A stretch of 64,000 bases of DNA from an uncultured Muribaculaceae bacterium (GCA_910585755.1 CAJUFH010000001.1:1-64000), one strand, 5' to 3'; shown: positions 24,140-32,200, counted from the stretch's first letter. The notes: a model not told the origin generated them from the sequence alone. Made by a program: numbers and translations.

Positions 24140-25867
24140 ATGACCGGTAAATGGAATTATTTACCCCTAACACCCGAAGAGCAAAAATCCGAGGCAGCCT
24201 TGGCAAAAAGATACGCCGACTGTCCTCCCATCAGCGAGCTGCTGGTCCGTCGCGGGATTTCCTCCGTGGAAGAGGCTGAACGCTTTTTCCACCCCTCTCT
24301 GAGGAATCTTCACGACCCGTTCCTAATGCCCGACATGGATAAAGCTGTTCAAAGGCTGAACAAAGCCATGGGGTCAAAGGAGAAAATCATGGTATACGGC
24401 GACTACGACGTCGACGGCACTACCGCCGTGGCGTTGGTCTACAAGTACCTTAGAAATTTTTACTCCAACATCGACTATTTCATACCCACCCGTTACGAGG
24501 AGGGGTATGGTATTTCGTCGGAAACCATCGACGAGTTCGCCTCACAGGGGGTGAAGCTCGTGATTATTCTTGATTGCGGAATCAAGGCCAACGAAGAGGT
24601 CGCCCACGCCAGGGAGCACGGAATCGACTTCATTATCTGCGACCACCATGTTCCCGACACGGAGCTGCCTCAGGCGGCCGCCATCCTCAATCCGAAAATG
24701 CCGGGGAGCACATACCCCTTCGAGCATCTTTCGGGATGCGGCGTCGGCTACAAGCTGATGCAGGGGTTCGCCCTCAGTAACGGAATCCCCCAGAACGAAC
24801 TGGAAGGGATGCTCGACCTGGTGGCTGTCTCGATCGCGGCCGACATCGTGCCGATGACCGGCGAGAACCGCGTGATGACGTACTTCGGACTGCGGCGCAT
24901 CAACTCGAACCCAAACCTCGGACTGAGGGCGATTATCCGTATCTGCGGCCTTAGCGGCAAGGAGATTTCGATTTCCGACGTAATCTTCAAAATCGGCCCG
25001 CGAATCAACGCGTCGGGCCGCATGCAGAGCGGCCGCGAGGCGGTCGAGCTACTTGTTTCCCGCGATTTCAACGACGCGCTCCGCTGCGCCCGCAACATCG
25101 ACCAGTACAACAAGGACCGCAAGGAGCTTGACAAGCGGATCACGGAGGAGGCCAACGCCATCCTGGCCGAGCACCCCGACAAGGTGGCCGGCAAGAAGTC
25201 CATCGTGATTTTCAACAAGGACTGGCACAAGGGAATAATCGGAATCGTAGCCTCCCGTATCACGGAGCTGTACTACAAGCCCGCCGTCGTGCTGACCCTC
25301 TCCAACGGCCTCGCTACCGGATCGTCGCGGTCGGTCCAGGGATTCGACATCTACAAGGCTGTCGAGTCGGCCCGCGACCTGCTGGAGACCTTCGGCGGCC
25401 ATCCCTACGCTGTCGGCCTCTCGCTCCGCGAGGAGAACATCCCGGAGTTCCGCCGCCGTTTCGAGGAATATGTGTCGGCCAACATCCTCCCGTCCCAGCT
25501 TAACCCGAGCTACGATATCGAGGCGAACATCAGCTTTGCCGAGATTACCCCGGAGTTCATCTCGATGCTGCGCCGCTTCCAGCCGTTCGGGCCGAAGAAC
25601 CCGCGGCCGGTGTTCCGTACGCGCGGCGTGACCGATTTCGGTACGAGCAAGCTCGTCGGGCGCCAGCTGGAGCATATCAAGCTGGAGCTTGTCGACGATA
25701 CCTGCGGAAAGGTGTTCAATGGCATCGCTTTCAATATGGCTCCCCTTTTCGAGGGGATTCACGCCGGGCGCAAGTTCGACATCTGTTACACAATCGAGGA
25801 CAACAAGCATAAGGGCGCTTCTGGCGCCATACAGTTGCAAATCAAGGAAATCGTGTTTTGCGACTGA
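24140..25867 (+). CDS. recJ: Single-stranded-DNA-specific exonuclease RecJ
   Basis: RecJ degrades single-stranded DNA 5' to 3' in recombination and mismatch repair. The 575-residue protein has the DHH phosphoesterase motifs: VYGDYDVDGTTA (motif I), LDCGIKANEEV (II), ICDHHVPDTELPQA (III, DHH) and DLVAVSIAADIVPM (IV). The C-terminal half has the DHHA1 domain (INASGRMQSGREAVELL, GIIGIVASRITELY, GSSRSVQGFDIYKAV). It is preceded by a strong promoter and long leader, and overlaps recQ by ten bases, so the two recombination genes are co-expressed. Confidence 0.95.
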   Translation: MTGKWNYLPLTPEEQKSEAALAKRYADCPPISELLVRRGISSVEEAERFFHPSLRNLHDPFLMPDMDKAVQRLNKAMGSKEKIMVYGDYDVDGTTAVALVYKYLRNFYSNIDYFIPTRYEEGYGISSETIDEFASQGVKLVIILDCGIKANEEVAHAREHGIDFIICDHHVPDTELPQAAAILNPKMPGSTYPFEHLSGCGVGYKLMQGFALSNGIPQNELEGMLDLVAVSIAADIVPMTGENRVMTYFGLRRINSNPNLGLRAIIRICGLSGKEISISDVIFKIGPRINASGRMQSGREAVELLVSRDFNDALRCARNIDQYNKDRKELDKRITEEANAILAEHPDKVAGKKSIVIFNKDWHKGIIGIVASRITELYYKPAVVLTLSNGLATGSSRSVQGFDIYKAVESARDLLETFGGHPYAVGLSLREENIPEFRRRFEEYVSANILPSQLNPSYDIEANISFAEITPEFISMLRRFQPFGPKNPRPVFRTRGVTDFGTSKLVGRQLEHIKLELVDDTCGKVFNGIAFNMAPLFEGIHAGRKFDICYTIEDNKHKGASGAIQLQIKEIVFCD

Positions 25868-27783
25868 TTGAGCCTGACATCCTCGGGATTCTCGGGCGCT
25901 ACTGGGGGTACACTGCTTTCCGCCCTATGCAGCGCGAGATTATCGACTCGGTGCTCGCCGGGCGCGACACTCTCGGGCTGCTCCCGACGGGGGGAGGCAA
26001 GTCGATTACCTTCCAGGTTCCCGCTATGGCGGTCGACGGCCTGACGGTGGTCGTGACACCCCTTATTTCCCTGATGAAAGACCAGGCCGACAATCTCGCC
26101 GGCCGCGGAATCCGGGCATATTACCTCCATAGCGGTATGACGCCGCGGGAAAGCCGTCTGGCGTTCGACAAATGCCGCCTCGGAAAGGCAAAGATTCTCT
26201 ATCTCTCGCCCGAAAGGCTTCAGAACCAGCGCTTCCGGGCGCAGTTGCGCCAGCTTCCTGTCGCCATTATCGTCGTTGACGAGGCGCACTGTATCTCGCA
26301 GTGGGGCCACGACTTCCGCCCCTCGTATCTCCGTATCGCCGAACTCCGGGAGCTGTTTCCCGATGCCCCGGTGCTCGCCCTCACCGCCTCGGCTACGCCG
26401 CAGGTGGTCGACGACATCACCCGCCAGCTCCATTTTCGGCAGCCCCACGGCGAGTTCCGCCTGAGTTTTACCCGGAAGAACATATCCTATATCGTGCGCC
26501 ATTGCGACTTCAAGGAGCCGCAACTGTTGCGCGTCCTCGGCGGGGTGCCGGGAACAGCAATCGTCTATACCCGTTCGCGCCGCCGTACCCGAGAGATTGC
26601 TGAGTTTCTGAAAGCCAACGGGATAAGCGCCGACTATTACCATGCCGGGCTGTCGCCGGAGGATAAGGATAGCCGCCAGAACGCCTGGAAGGAGGGGAGG
26701 GCCCGTGTAATGGTCGCCACCAACGCTTTCGGTATGGGTATCGACAAGCCTGATGTGAGGGCGGTAGTCCATGCCGACCTCCCCTCGTCGCTTGAGGAGT
26801 ACTACCAGGAGGCGGGCCGCGCGGGCCGCGACGGCAACCACTCCTTCGCCGTCATTCTCGCTACGAAGGGCGACCGTCGCGTGCTCTCGAAAAGGGTCGC
26901 GGACTCCTTCCCGCCAAAAGGCTACATAAGAGAGACTTACCATAATCTTTGCGTATGGTTTGACGTCGCGATGGGCGAGGGGGAAGGAATGGTGCGCGAT
27001 TTCGACCTTTCCTCCTATTGCGAGCGCTTCAGGGCATCCGCCGCCATGACCCGCAGCGCTCTCTCCATCCTGAGCCGTTCGGGGTATATCGACTACGAGG
27101 AGGAGCCGCACACCCGCTCGCGGCTGATGATGACCGTAGACCGCCGCGCCCTATACGACCTTGAGCTGGACCACGCTGCCGACGAGCTGTTACAGACCGT
27201 ACTCCGCACATATACAGGCATTTTCGCCGACTACGAGTATATTGATGAGGCCAAACTCGCCGCCCGCACAGGGATGAGTCTCCAGCGAGTCTACGAGACG
27301 CTGGTGCGCCTGGGTAAGATGAAGGTAATCAGTTTCGTGCCCCACCGCTCTACACCGATTGTCGTATTCCAGCAACCGCGTCAGCCCCGGGAGGACGTGG
27401 TGCTCCCGAAAGAGGTCTACGAGAACCGACGCCGTCAGATGGAGCTGCGCATTGAGGCAATGAAAAACTTTGTGTTTAACGACGGAGAGTGCCGCGTCGA
27501 GGGGATGCTGCGCTATTTCGGGGAGGAGAGTGCCGGGGAGTGTGGCACTTGCGACGTCTGCCGTTCCCGTCAGGCCCGCGGCCCCCAGGTGGTTTCCAAC
27601 GAAGAGGCTGACAGGATTATCCTCCATATCGTTTCGCAGCTCCCTGAAGGGAGGCCGATTTCGTATATCTGCCAGGCTGGCGGAATCCCCCGCGAGCAGC
27701 TTCTTGACCGCCTCCGCGTACTCGCCGACGAGGGGCGCGTCACCCTTACCCCCGATTTTCGCGTAATCGCGAAGAACGACTGA
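25858..27783 (+). CDS. recQ: ATP-dependent DNA helicase RecQ
   Basis: RecQ unwinds DNA 3' to 5' to feed RecJ and resolve forks. The 641-residue protein has Walker A LLPTGGGKSITFQVPAM, the DEAH box VVDEAHCISQWGHDFRPSY, helicase motif VI QEAGRAGRDG, and the RQC zinc site C...CGTCDVC (about residues 545-565). It ends soon after the winged helix and has no obvious HRDC domain. No ATG gives a complete N-terminus: the next one is 23 codons in, inside the FRPMQREII motif. The start is therefore a TTG at 25858 or a nearby non-ATG codon, overlapping the end of recJ by ten bases, which suggests translational coupling. Confidence 0.93.
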   Translation: MRLIEPDILGILGRYWGYTAFRPMQREIIDSVLAGRDTLGLLPTGGGKSITFQVPAMAVDGLTVVVTPLISLMKDQADNLAGRGIRAYYLHSGMTPRESRLAFDKCRLGKAKILYLSPERLQNQRFRAQLRQLPVAIIVVDEAHCISQWGHDFRPSYLRIAELRELFPDAPVLALTASATPQVVDDITRQLHFRQPHGEFRLSFTRKNISYIVRHCDFKEPQLLRVLGGVPGTAIVYTRSRRRTREIAEFLKANGISADYYHAGLSPEDKDSRQNAWKEGRARVMVATNAFGMGIDKPDVRAVVHADLPSSLEEYYQEAGRAGRDGNHSFAVILATKGDRRVLSKRVADSFPPKGYIRETYHNLCVWFDVAMGEGEGMVRDFDLSSYCERFRASAAMTRSALSILSRSGYIDYEEEPHTRSRLMMTVDRRALYDLELDHAADELLQTVLRTYTGIFADYEYIDEAKLAARTGMSLQRVYETLVRLGKMKVISFVPHRSTPIVVFQQPRQPREDVVLPKEVYENRRRQMELRIEAMKNFVFNDGECRVEGMLRYFGEESAGECGTCDVCRSRQARGPQVVSNEEADRIILHIVSQLPEGRPISYICQAGGIPREQLLDRLRVLADEGRVTLTPDFRVIAKND

Positions 27784-27944
27784 CTTTTTTGTCGGGCGAT
27801 GTCACCTTTCGCTGCCCGGATGTGTCTATATAGCGAGACAGTCTCAGAAACAGCGTTAACAAACCAAACTTTCACCTTTCACCTTTCAACCCTTCATTTC
27901 TTACCATGACCGGTTGGAACTTGTGAAACTAAAACATTATTCTT

Positions 27945-28358
27945 ATGATAGAGGGAATGATAGGAACAATCTTCGTTTGCGTGGTTCTTCCCGTACTCAT
28001 CGTGTTTATTGTCTTCCGTGCGGCAATGAACAGCGACAACAAGCGCGCCGAGATTCTGATTAAGGCCATTGAGCATAACGGCGACATCGATGCCGACCGG
28101 CTCGCCAAGGCTCTCGAAAAGCCGCGCAAGTCTCCCCGCGAAATTCTGAACCTCAGGTTGCTCCGAGGCTGTATCTTCTCGCTGATTGGATTGTTCCTGA
28201 TTGCGATTGGGCTCGTTTCATTCGCGACTGGGACTGAATTTGGGGCTGACCCGGTTACGGTGCCCATGCTCTTCGGTGGAGCATCCATGGCGATAGGAAT
28301 CAGCTATCTTATTGTGTATTTCGTGACCTGCGGCCAGCTCGCCGGTGATGGAAAATGA
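27945..28358 (+). CDS. Small membrane protein, DUF6249-like
   Basis: This 137-residue protein has an N-terminal membrane segment (about 5-25, IGTIFVCVVLPVLIVFIVF), a soluble charged linker (KRAEILIKAIEHNGDIDADRL), and two further membrane segments (about 76-96 and 107-127). The arrangement fits DUF6249-type proteins that sit beside ECF sigma factors in Bacteroidales. The sigma factor gene starts three bases after its stop. A regulatory or membrane-sensing role for the sigma factor is inference from position. Confidence 0.6.
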   Translation: MIEGMIGTIFVCVVLPVLIVFIVFRAAMNSDNKRAEILIKAIEHNGDIDADRLAKALEKPRKSPREILNLRLLRGCIFSLIGLFLIAIGLVSFATGTEFGADPVTVPMLFGGASMAIGISYLIVYFVTCGQLAGDGK

Positions 28359-28361
28359 GGA

Positions 28362-28838
28362 ATGGACCGCGCGCAGTTCATATCCAGTGTGGAGGCCGTT
28401 CAGCAACCGCTCCGGCGGTTCCTGACGGCGCTCTGCTGCGGAGACAGGCAGCTTGCCGACGACATCGCCCAGGAATCGCTAATCAAGGCATATCTTTCGA
28501 GCGACGGGCTGAACGACCCGGATAGATTTAAAGCGTGGCTTTACAGAATAGCATATAACACCTTTGTAAACAGCAAGAGAGGCTCTGTTCTGACTGTCGG
28601 ATACAGCGCCGCGGCCAATATCGTAAGCGTTGAAACTTCTGACTCCGCCTTCCGCTACGAGGCGCTCTACAAGGCCTTGGGGCAGCTCCCCGATAAGGAA
28701 CGCACATCGGTACTTCTCTTCTACCTCGAAGGATATTCCGTAAAGGAGATTGCCGCAATCTCCGCAGCCTCGGAACACGCTGTGAAGCAACAGCTCTCCC
28801 GCGGGCGCCAACGCCTCCGTGAGTTACTAAACGCTTAA
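28362..28838 (+). CDS. ECF-type RNA polymerase sigma factor
   Basis: This 158-residue extracytoplasmic-function sigma factor has region 2 in its N-terminal half (ADDIAQESLIKAYLS, then FKAWLYRIAYNTFVNSKR) and region 4 at its end (LPDKERTSVLLFYLEGYSVKEIAA and EHAVKQQLSRGRQRLREL). It lies between two small membrane-protein genes, three bases after the first and nine before the next, so the three form one operon. The product of the third gene is a candidate anti-sigma partner. The target promoters are unknown. Confidence 0.9.
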   Translation: MDRAQFISSVEAVQQPLRRFLTALCCGDRQLADDIAQESLIKAYLSSDGLNDPDRFKAWLYRIAYNTFVNSKRGSVLTVGYSAAANIVSVETSDSAFRYEALYKALGQLPDKERTSVLLFYLEGYSVKEIAAISAASEHAVKQQLSRGRQRLRELLNA

Positions 28839-28847
28839 TTGACAGTT

Positions 28848-29219
28848 ATGGAAGAGGATAAACTTAAAGATATATTTGAAGGATTCGACCCGGAACTGAC
28901 ATCCGATTCTCTGTTTATGTCGAGGCTCCGCCGCAGTATGGAGGCTGTCGAAATCGTTCGCGAGCGCCAGGCCGAGCTTCGGCGCCAGGGGGGCCGCGCC
29001 GTGGTAGTCGCCGCCATTACCGGGCTTGCCGTTGGCATACTCCTGTCATTGATGCTCCCCTGGCTCGGCGACTTCGTCTCGGGAATCAGCTTTAACCTGC
29101 CCGGCGGTGAGCCCGTGAGCCTTAACTGGACCGTTATTGAGTGGGGCATAATCGGCCTCGCCTCCGTACTGACCTCCCTCAACGCCTACACCCTCTCCCT
29201 CGCCCGCCACAACCACTAA
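28848..29219 (+). CDS. Putative membrane partner of the sigma factor
   Basis: This 123-residue protein has a soluble acidic N-terminal part (EEDKLKDIFEGFDPELTSD, then SLFMSRLRRSMEAVE) and two membrane segments (about 46-70 and 95-115). The layout recalls the DUF5056-type and anti-sigma-like proteins encoded downstream of ECF sigma genes: a short cytoplasmic helix region tethered to the membrane. No zinc-binding anti-sigma motif is present. The ATG at 28848 is preferred to the TTG at 28839. An anti-sigma role is plausible but unproven. Confidence 0.55.
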   Translation: MEEDKLKDIFEGFDPELTSDSLFMSRLRRSMEAVEIVRERQAELRRQGGRAVVVAAITGLAVGILLSLMLPWLGDFVSGISFNLPGGEPVSLNWTVIEWGIIGLASVLTSLNAYTLSLARHNH

Positions 29220-29244
29220 CCCAGGTATTTGTACCGTATGCGAT

Positions 29245-29331
29245 GTAGGGACGCGATTTTTCGCGTCCGCGCCCGGTTGGTTTGTTACCTTGTTATTGCT
29301 GATGCGATTCATTGCGTCCGCGTCCGGATGG
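29245..29331. repeat. REP-like palindrome with a degenerate second copy
   Basis: GTAGGG and the palindrome ACGCGA-TTTT-TCGCGT (29251-29266) lead into CCGCGCCCGGTTGG. A second copy of this 30-base unit, about 80% alike, lies at 29302-29331, 51 bases downstream. The first copy shares the GTAGGGACGCG lead with 6623-6644. Confidence 0.5.
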
Positions 29332-29370
29332 TCCATTACTCCCATACCGCCGATTCAATGAATCCAATTC

Positions 29371-29414
29371 TTAACAGCCCTGCGATTTTAAGTTAAAAAT
29401 CGCAGGGCTGTTAA
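29371..29414. terminator. Long palindrome, probable bidirectional terminator
   Basis: A stem of about 20 bp (29371-29390 with 29396-29415) ends in A/T-rich bases on both sides. It lies 150 bases after the sigma factor operon. Confidence 0.6.
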
Positions 29415-29615
29415 CCGTTTGACGGTCTGATAAACAAAATTTAAACACTTTTAGTGAGGCTCGCTTTATCTTTTCCGATGGGGTGTTGTTATAGTAATAA
29501 AAAGAAAAGAAATTGGCATTTGACACATTTACTTTTCTACCGACATCCCTCGTCCTTTTTACTGGGTAGTGATACCAGGTACTAAGGCTCTCATAAATAA
29601 ATAGTTGAAACGTCG

Positions 29616-29655
29616 GGGAGGCAGCGCGGCCCAAATCGCGCTGCCTCCCTTTGCG
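29616..29655 (+). terminator. Orphan terminator-like hairpin
   Basis: GGGAGGCAGCGCG (29616-29628) pairs perfectly with CGCGCTGCCTCCC (29637-29649) around an 8-base loop and is followed by TTT. There is no gene upstream on this strand for 400 bases, so it may end a small RNA lying in 29415-29615. Confidence 0.5.
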
Positions 29656-29695
29656 TCCCGCCCTTCCTCCATCCACCTCGATTGCACGCATTGAA

Positions 29696-29951
29696 ACGGC
29701 TTCGAAGAAGTCGTTTAACATTCAACGAATCAAGATTAAAAGGTATTACACACAGATATTAGAGGTCGCTATCGCTCCCCACTGATGCGACGGATTATCA
29801 CAGATTTCAGAAAAGGGAATTTAGGTATAGACCAAAACATATTCAACTTAATCCGTGTCGATCTGTCGTATCAGTGGGGAGCGATAGCGACGATAAAAAT
29901 CTGTGTGTCAATTATTCCCAATCCCTTGTTATACGACTTCTTCGAAGCCGT
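29696..29951. repeat. Large palindromic element
   Basis: The outer arms are a perfect 19-base inverted repeat (29696-29714 and 29933-29951). The inner arms of 59 bases (29748-29806 and 29850-29908) pair at about 80%, leaving a central loop of 43 bases. No frame of useful length lies inside. It looks like a MITE-type or hairpin-forming element and overlaps repeat copy A. Confidence 0.7.
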
Positions 29952-30034
29952 CATATCGCAACCGACCTAACACCAGGTTTCGCTCCCTGCGGTCGCTCGA
30001 CCTGGTGCTACAATTATACCGCGGCTTCGCCGCT
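29850..30034 (+). repeat. Dispersed repeat family, copy A
   Basis: This 185-base unit shares GTGGGGAGCGA, ATAAAAATCTGTGTGTCAAT, a CGAC...GCCGT block, GGTGCTACAATTA and CCGCGGCTTCGCCGCT with two copies at 55792-55968 and 56092-56268. It includes a perfect 8-bp stem CACCAGGT/ACCTGGTG and the conserved hairpin GCGGC-TTC-GCCGC. The rest of the gene-free stretch 29220-30087 holds no recognised gene. Confidence 0.7.
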
Positions 30035-30087
30035 TCGTTCTCATCGGTCATCCGCAGCGCTTTGAGAGGATAGGCACTCGGATTTGG

Positions 30088-30726
30088 TTATTTCTCGCCT
30101 CGGATAAAGATGGCTCCCGGTTCCTTGAATCTGATTCCTAAGGTGTACCTTAAAGGTATCTTTTTGGGCGTGAAATATTTAACCCTGAATTTCGGCAGAG
30201 AGTTTACCAACCTCAACGCCTCCGCATTGGCGGCTTCGTTTTTGGCGGGTCTGTATATCTTAGCGTCGGTTACCGTCCCGTCGGGTTGGATTAAGAACTG
30301 TACGATCACTCTCTCGCTCCCCTTGAATCCTACGGGAACCCGGATATTGCTGTCAATCCATTCTTTCAGCTTGCCGTTGCCTCCCGTAAACTCGCAAATC
30401 GGGTAGTTGTGAACCCATAGATTTTTCGTAGCCTCGTGCACATCTGATTTTAGTTGGGCGAGAGTTTCCGGCGAAACCGTGATGAAGACTGCGCGGTTGT
30501 CGTATTCGTCGTTTTTGACTTCCATCTTCAGGATAGAGTCGGTCGCTACCATCTCGGGCTGCGCTCCCTCAATCCATTCGTTGTTGAAATAGTAGAACAC
30601 GGTCTCTGTGTCCTTTTCGGTCATGGGCAGTCTCATCTCTCTGACGGGATACTCCTCCGCGCTGTTTTGCGCGGACGCGATGCCCCACTGCATCATAAAC
30701 AGGCCGACAATCAGAATCTTCTTCAT
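30088..30726 (-). CDS. TonB C-terminal domain protein
   Basis: This 212-residue exported protein has a signal peptide (MKKILIVGLFMMQWGIASAQ) and, in the last 90 residues, a TonB C-terminal domain: KEWIDSNIRVPVGFKG, then VQFLIQPDGTVTDAKIYR and FRVKYFTPKKIPLRYTLGIRF. It lacks the N-terminal membrane anchor and proline-rich spacer of true TonB, so it is a periplasmic or surface TonB_C protein, a common Bacteroidetes class of unclear role. The frame is open for 31 more codons upstream, but the signal peptide fixes the start at 30726. A TAACTTCG -7-like box lies 81 bases upstream. Confidence 0.85.
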   Translation of the reverse strand: MKKILIVGLFMMQWGIASAQNSAEEYPVREMRLPMTEKDTETVFYYFNNEWIEGAQPEMVATDSILKMEVKNDEYDNRAVFITVSPETLAQLKSDVHEATKNLWVHNYPICEFTGGNGKLKEWIDSNIRVPVGFKGSERVIVQFLIQPDGTVTDAKIYRPAKNEAANAEALRLVNSLPKFRVKYFTPKKIPLRYTLGIRFKEPGAIFIRGEK

Positions 30727-30807
30727 TGGTTTTCGGTTTTTTGTCCGGCGGCTCGGCCGGCGGTTCTGGATAAAGAAAACGTGGCAAGGTCGTAACCTTT
30801 CCGACTG

Positions 30808-30815
30808 CGAAGTTA
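30808..30815 (-). promoter_or_regulatory. -7-like box of the TonB-domain gene
   Basis: On the minus strand this reads TAACTTCG, one base from TAnnTTTG. Confidence 0.35.
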
Positions 30816-30858
30816 GCACGGGTAAATTGATTGGGTCTTAACAAATGTATAGACCGCC

Positions 30859-31431
30859 TTATTTTTTGTTGTTTGTGTCAGGTCTTTTTGCCAGTTCTCG
30901 TCTGATACGACTGAGATGGGTTGGAGTAATCAACAGGAAGGAGGACAGATCTTTCAATGTGACAGTCTCAACAATTTGGGGATATTGTTCACACAATGCC
31001 ACATAACGCTGACGAGGCGACTTGCGATATAGATTAAGCAACCGCATGAATACCATGTTGAAAAGCGATTTGTATTCGTCGAGCAGCGAAGGAGAAAGAA
31101 ATTCCTTGAATGTTTTTAACGGCACCCGCATTATCTCGCAATCAGTGCCTGCGATCATTGATGTCTGGGAGGGCTTTCCGTGTAATGATGAATGGAAATC
31201 TGTAATAAAATGACCCGGAAAGGCGAAATTAACCACTGCCTCATCTCCCGAATCATTAAGGGTTGTTACTTTGAAATAGCCCGACATTACAAGGGCCGCA
31301 TAACGAGCGATTGTCCCTTGCTGGACAAAACGCTCCCCTTTCTTGTAAAGGCACGGCACTCCCTGCTTGCGGCAAAAATCAGTGGCTGCCCTGAGATCCA
31401 AAAAGTCGATATATGAGTTGAACTGTGCCAT
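30859..31431 (-). CDS. Crp/Fnr-family transcription regulator
   Basis: This 190-residue regulator has an N-terminal cyclic nucleotide-binding-like beta-barrel (KKGERFVQQG, then VMSGYFKVTTLNDSGDEAVVNFAFPGHF region) and a C-terminal helix-turn-helix (TLKDLSSFLLITPTHLSRIRREL). It has no Fnr-type cysteine cluster, so it is not an oxygen-sensing iron-sulfur protein. An in-frame ATG at 31443 falls inside the -7 box (31441-31448), so translation more likely begins at 31431 on a nearly leaderless message. Its ligand and target genes are unknown. Confidence 0.88.
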   Translation of the reverse strand: MAQFNSYIDFLDLRAATDFCRKQGVPCLYKKGERFVQQGTIARYAALVMSGYFKVTTLNDSGDEAVVNFAFPGHFITDFHSSLHGKPSQTSMIAGTDCEIMRVPLKTFKEFLSPSLLDEYKSLFNMVFMRLLNLYRKSPRQRYVALCEQYPQIVETVTLKDLSSFLLITPTHLSRIRRELAKRPDTNNKK

Positions 31432-31440
31432 AAGGTATGG

Positions 31441-31448
31441 CAAAGATA
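31441..31448 (-). promoter_or_regulatory. -7 box of the Crp/Fnr gene
   Basis: On the minus strand this reads TATCTTTG, nine bases before the ATG at 31431. It excludes the upstream ATG at 31443 as start. Confidence 0.5.
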
Positions 31449-31562
31449 GTAAAAAAGCGGTTATTCATCATCTTCCATATCCAATAAAATGCGGTGTGTA
31501 TTGATTGCGGGCGGCGACTTGATTTAGTGTCTTGTTTTGCATAAGAATAGCTTGGAATTTGC

Positions 31563-31570
31563 TATATTTG
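31563..31570 (+). promoter_or_regulatory. -7 box of the Asp-rich small protein gene
   Basis: TATATTTG lies 66 bases before the start codon. A TTTG lies 23 bases upstream, slightly longer than usual. Confidence 0.5.
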
Positions 31571-31636
31571 CGAAGTGCAAGCCGGATGGCGGGATATTCG
31601 TGAGGCCGGTTGTGGCGAATTTAAACTATTGGAGAT

Positions 31637-31963
31637 ATGAACTTTTGGAAATTTTTGGGCTGGGCGTGGCTGTTTAAAACGTTTTTCGGAGGCAGGCGGC
31701 ACCATGACGATTGCGTACCCGGGACGCGTGATTACGAACCGATGCGGTACGGGGATTGGGAGGACCGTTACGACGACGTTTCGGGGCGTGTCGACGACCT
31801 GGAAAGCCGGATTGACGATATTGACGATACGGACTCCTATCTTTACGATTCCGACCCGTATTCAGGCTCATGTTACGACGACATCTGCGACGATTCCGAT
31901 TTCCTGAGCGACGACTCCGACTATTTTAACGACGGCAGTTGCGATTACTTCGACGATTACTGA
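31637..31963 (+). CDS. Asp-rich small protein of unknown function
   Basis: The 108-residue product is not recognised. The N-terminus is aromatic and hydrophobic (MNFWKFLGWAWLFKTFFGG, about 4-18) and is followed by RRHHDD. The rest is extremely acidic: 28 of 108 residues are Asp, in runs such as SRIDDIDDTDSY and SDFLSDDSDYF, with four Cys. The first part could bind the membrane and the acidic tail could bind metal ions or act as a disordered charged brush. A good -7 box precedes it, and the codon pattern fits the neighbours, so it is likely real. Confidence 0.6.
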   Translation: MNFWKFLGWAWLFKTFFGGRRHHDDCVPGTRDYEPMRYGDWEDRYDDVSGRVDDLESRIDDIDDTDSYLYDSDPYSGSCYDDICDDSDFLSDDSDYFNDGSCDYFDDY

Positions 31964-32200
31964 TTCAACTTTCGCAAGCTCAAGCTGATGTGTTTTCGTA
32001 CCCGGATGGGAGGGTGCTGTCAGTCATCGCGAAGCGCTTTGCTCCGCAAAGAATGGTCCAGATGGTAGGAGCTTGGAGGTGAGGCCGATGGGAGCAATCT
32101 GGAGATTGTGACCGAGGCCGTTATCGGTCTTTGACCGCTTCGCCTTAGCGAAGAATCCTTCAAGCGACGACCCAGATGGGCCGTTATGACACGCCCTCAT
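31964..32200. other. Gene-free spacer with repeated GATGG motifs
   Basis: No convincing frame, tRNA or terminator pair is seen. A short motif C(C)nGATGGg recurs four times (near 31998, 32072, 32092 and 32170) and there is a small stem CTTCGC-CTTA-GCGAAG near 32139-32154. Nothing further can be supported. Confidence 0.3.

Noticed and set aside
29220..30087. Search for a CRISPR array in the repeat-rich gap
   Set aside because: Repeats are few, unevenly spaced, imperfect and palindromic; no regular 25-45 base spacers or cas genes.
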